From Candidatus Bipolaricaulota bacterium (GTDB taxonomy: Bacteria; Bipolaricaulota; Bipolaricaulia; UBA7950; UBA9294): a DNA stretch of 17,819 nt. Position numbers and translations under genes: made by a program. The notes under the pieces are model-generated. The model saw only the letters and a program-made list of their open reading frames with translations. It had not been told where the DNA came from and made no database searches. This document shows, in pieces, positions 15,837-17,819 of the stretch; within the stretch, counting starts at the first letter, position 1, and each line of letters starts with the position of its first letter. The stretch is from NCBI GenBank assembly GCA_003979035.1, contig RXOA01000020.1, positions 1 through 17,819 on the forward strand. Reading direction: 5' to 3'.

Positions 15837-16354
15837 CCAAACGCGTCCGCCGTCTTCCTGAACGTCTTTATGGAAGCACCATTGGCTGGGAGGGATGGAC
15901 ATTTCGCGTGATCTCCTCCGGGCAAGGTTTGCGGTTCCTGGCGCTTTCCGCCGAGCCGCTTGATGCGCTCGCCGACAAGCTTGGTGCGCGCATCCTCCCC
16001 GATGATGCTCCGAATCGAGCCGCACTCAGCCAGGTCCACGAGTATCTGATCGGTGCCAGAAGAACATTCGATCTGTCGCTTGACCTTTGCGGAACCGTGT
16101 TCCAGAAGGACGTCTGGGAAGCGCTTCGCACGATTCCATATGGAGTCACCGTTTCATACGGTGAGATCGCCGAACGAATCGCAAAGCCACGCGCAGTTCG
16201 CGCCGTCGGTCAGGCCGTCGGCGCAAACCCCGTTCCGATCGTGATCCCGTGTCACCGCGTCATCGGCCACGATGGGCACCTCGTCGGTTTCGGCGGCGGG
16301 TTGCCGCTAAAAGAACGGCTCCTATCGCTTGAGCAAGGCGCGCTCGATCTCTAG
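15833..16354 (+). CDS. ogt: Methylated-DNA--protein-cysteine methyltransferase
   Basis: The product is 173 aa from ATG 15833; AGGAG stands 6 nt upstream, and the ATG overlaps the previous stop as ATGA. It repairs O6-alkylguanine (and O4-alkylthymine) by irreversibly moving the alkyl group to its own cysteine. The acceptor is Cys140 in PIVIPCHRVIG. Also visible are the FQKDVW helix start (90-95), IPYGVTVSYGEIA (101-113) with the Tyr of the family, the helix-turn-helix recognition stretch RAVRAVGQAVGANP with its Arg finger near 119-124, and the closing GFGGGLPLKERLLSLE. The N-terminal domain is the short Ogt/MGMT type, without an Ada zinc domain. Cytoplasmic. It is odd that it shares an operon with an exported AMMECR1 protein. 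Confidence 0.94.
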   Translation: MTKRVRRLPERLYGSTIGWEGWTFRVISSGQGLRFLALSAEPLDALADKLGARILPDDAPNRAALSQVHEYLIGARRTFDLSLDLCGTVFQKDVWEALRTIPYGVTVSYGEIAERIAKPRAVRAVGQAVGANPVPIVIPCHRVIGHDGHLVGFGGGLPLKERLLSLEQGALDL

Positions 16355-16460
16355 CTGCTTCGAAACGCGCCCAATTCGCAATCGAAAATCCGTTACGTCA
16401 GGGCTCCCAGGCGCTCCGGACCGCCGGCGGCACTCACATGAAGCGGCTGCTGGATGTCCG

Positions 16461-16496
16461 CGTTGGCGCTTTCTCCTGGTGAATCGCCAACGAGAA
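16461..16496. repeat. Interleaved inverted repeats between convergent ogt and CDF genes
   Basis: CGTTGGCG (16461-16468) is a perfect inverted copy of CGCCAACG (16485-16492). Inside and overlapping it, TTCTC (16471-16475) can pair with GAGAA (16492-16496). The two pairings interleave, like an H-type pseudoknot or two alternative stems. It lies between converging genes and may serve as a terminator in both directions, although there is no U-run. Confidence 0.4.
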
Positions 16497-16504
16497 GGAC
16501 GGTT

Positions 16505-17425
16505 CTATCCCCGTGACTCCCGATGGTGATCGGCAAGGTCGTCGGTGTCGGGTTCGACGTGCACTGTGAGGTTCATCGGGACGGAAAATGCAGCTTGCAC
16601 GGCAGACTCGACTTCCATCGAGATGCGGTGCGCTTCTTTCAGCGACAGCGTCTCGTCAACCAGCAAATGGAGATCGACGAACTTCTCGCGGCCCACCGTT
16701 CGGCTTCTCAGTTCATGGCAGTCGCTTACACCGGGAACGCTGCGAACCGCGGCCCGAACGTCCTGCAGTTCGGCATCGCTCAATCCACCCTCAACCAGCT
16801 CATGGAATACCGTGAACAGCGTCTGTCCGCCGGCCATCGTCACCATGAGGCCGACGATGATCCCCGCCACCTGATCGGCATGCCCCCATCCTGCGAGCGC
16901 GCCGGCCCCGCCGATCAACACGGCCAGTGAAGAGAGTGCGTCCGATCGATGGTGCCAGGCATTGGCGTGGAGTGCCGGACTCGCGGCCGCCCGCGCCACG
17001 CGCACCGTGCGCCGATACATCCACTCTTTGAGAACGATCGACACAAGCGCCACCGCGATCACCGGGATTCCCGGAAACGCTTCTATGTTCCGATACAATG
17101 CCGAACTGGCGTTCCATGTGATGTACAAGCCAACCGCGATCAGAACTCCGGCAACCACTCCGCCAGAGAGCGTTTCCAGCCTTCCATGTCCGTACGGATG
17201 GCGCGAATCCGCTCGCCGACCTCCAAGACGAATCCCACCGATCACCGTCAGGTCGGTGGCCATATCGGAGCCCGAATGAATCCCGTCGGCGACCAGCCCG
17301 ACCGAACCGGTCACAAGTCCCACGATAACCTTCGACACAAGAAGGAAGACATTGATGACAAGACCGATGAGTGTGATTTGAATTCCGGATTGAGACGCAC
17401 GATTAGGTTCCGATGACGTCATCAT
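16505..17425 (-). CDS. Cation diffusion facilitator (CDF) family transporter
   Basis: The product is 306 aa from ATG 17425; TTG 17434 and ATG 17422 are alternatives, and only a GGGGG run could act as SD. CDF proteins export Zn2+, Mn2+, Fe2+ or Co2+ in exchange for protons at the inner membrane. The metal-site signatures are present: ADGIHSGSD with His50/Asp54 in TM2, and WHHRSDA with His158/Asp162 in TM5. HPYGHGR (76-82) sits in the loop after TM2. Six membrane segments lie at about 16-40, 42-66, 85-106, 118-134, 163-180 and 185-205. The C-terminal cytoplasmic domain (about 210-300) ends with the expected strand plus HVEPD. Metal choice cannot be settled; the His/Asp pair fits zinc. The gene starts 24 nt after the end of 5S rRNA. 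Confidence 0.93.
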   Translation of the reverse strand: MMTSSEPNRASQSGIQITLIGLVINVFLLVSKVIVGLVTGSVGLVADGIHSGSDMATDLTVIGGIRLGGRRADSRHPYGHGRLETLSGGVVAGVLIAVGLYITWNASSALYRNIEAFPGIPVIAVALVSIVLKEWMYRRTVRVARAAASPALHANAWHHRSDALSSLAVLIGGAGALAGWGHADQVAGIIVGLMVTMAGGQTLFTVFHELVEGGLSDAELQDVRAAVRSVPGVSDCHELRSRTVGREKFVDLHLLVDETLSLKEAHRISMEVESAVQAAFSVPMNLTVHVEPDTDDLADHHRESRG

Positions 17426-17449
17426 CGCCCCCAAAGCAGAAAAGAAGAA

Positions 17450-17566
17450 CCAGGCGGCGTCCTACTCTCCCAGCCCCTCGCAAGGCTAGTACCATCGGCG
17501 CAGGAGGGCTTAGCTGCCGTGTTCGGTATGGGAACGGGCGTTTCCCCTCCGCCATTTGCCACCTGG
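17450..17566 (-). rRNA. rrf: 5S ribosomal RNA
   Basis: The minus strand carries the familiar bacterial 5S core: the CCCGTTCCCATACCGAACACGG-type loop region, the GCTAAGCCC stretch, GATGGTACTA and GGGAGAGTAGG. The ends pair as CCAGGTGGC with GCCGCCTGG (one G-T wobble), which sets the limits at 117 nt. No terminator hairpin with a U-run follows before the CDF gene. Confidence 0.95.
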
Positions 17567-17584
17567 AATCTCTCTAATCTCATT

Positions 17585-17602
17585 TGTTCAGACAAGTGAA
17601 CA
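17585..17602 (-). other. Hairpin in the 23S-5S spacer
   Basis: TGTTCA (17585-17590) and TGAACA (17597-17602) form a 6-bp stem with a 6-nt loop in the spacer of about 43 nt between 23S and 5S. It is probably involved in rRNA processing. No tRNA is present in the spacer. Confidence 0.45.
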
Positions 17603-17609
17603 GGGTGTG

Positions 17610-17819
17610 TGCCACACATGCTTTGGCCTATTAGTACCACTCGGCTGAACGCATTGCTGCGCTTACACCTGTGGCCTATCAACCTTCTCGTCTCGAAGGG
17701 GCCTGTAAGGAGACCTCGTCTTGAGGATGGCTTCGTGCTTAGATGCCTTCAGCGCTTATCCAAACCAGACTTAGCTACCCAGCGATGCCCCTGGCGGGAC
17801 AACTGGTACACCATAGGTC
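17610..17819 (-). rRNA. rrl: 23S ribosomal RNA, 3' end only
   Basis: The last 210 nt or so of 23S on the minus strand are recognisable from conserved blocks: the complement of GGCCTATTAGTACC, GCTGCGCTTACAC, GGCCTATCAAC, and CTTCGTGCTTAGATGC, in the same order as in other bacteria. The gene continues past the right edge. The 3' end at about 17610 is estimated by aligning to the E. coli terminus by eye and could be a few bases off. Confidence 0.93.

Noticed and set aside
17422..17682. 86-aa minus-strand ORF
   Set aside because: Lies over 5S rRNA, the spacer and the 23S end, so it is not a protein gene.
1..17819. CRISPR array, insertion sequence with transposase, or prophage genes
   Set aside because: No regularly spaced direct repeats, transposase motifs or phage structural genes were seen; the only possible mobile feature is the RNA at about 10278-10560.

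Overview
The window comes from a bacterial chromosome of moderately high GC. Strong Shine-Dalgarno (SD) sites, sigma-70-like promoters, a CCA-encoding tRNA-Asn, and 23S and 5S rRNA genes all point to Bacteria. No gene fixes the lineage. The many small secreted proteins with unfamiliar sequences suggest an uncultured phylum; Candidatus Bipolaricaulota (Acetothermia/OP1) is a guess from protein style only.

Layout. (1) 1-2723, minus: the first 907 codons of a very large secreted modular protein that runs off the left edge. (2) About 2740-3880: over 1 kb with no convincing gene. (3) 3931-7360, plus: a secreted unknown protein overlapping a secreted trypsin-like protease, then a stand-alone protein of four PPC-like domains. 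(4) 7687-8232, plus: a zinc-ribbon/four-helix membrane protein with an apparently leaderless promoter. (5) 8351-8674, minus: a GYD-family protein. (6) 9223-9999, plus: an exported metallo-beta-lactamase-fold protein. (7) 10243-11354, plus: a good promoter, a leader of about 290 nt that folds into several helices (possible HEARO/omega-RNA-like element or regulatory leader), and a small exported membrane protein. (8) 11577-13724, plus: a lipoprotein with a probable papain-like peptidase core. (9) 13821-15017, minus: tRNA-Asn and a peptidase T-like M20 metallopeptidase. (10) 15117-16354, plus: a leaderless gene for an exported or anchored AMMECR1-domain protein, joined by an ATGA overlap to ogt. 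(11) 16505-17819, minus: the 3' end of an rRNA operon (23S, 5S) followed only 24 nt later by a cation diffusion facilitator gene.

Eight of the thirteen protein genes carry a signal peptide, lipobox or N-terminal anchor, so the main theme is the cell envelope and extracellular proteolysis. The main points for a second look are the structured RNA placed directly before a GTGA start, two leaderless promoters with identical geometry, the split protease/PPC cluster, the CDF gene behind 5S, and the large secreted protein hidden under an in-register antisense reading frame.
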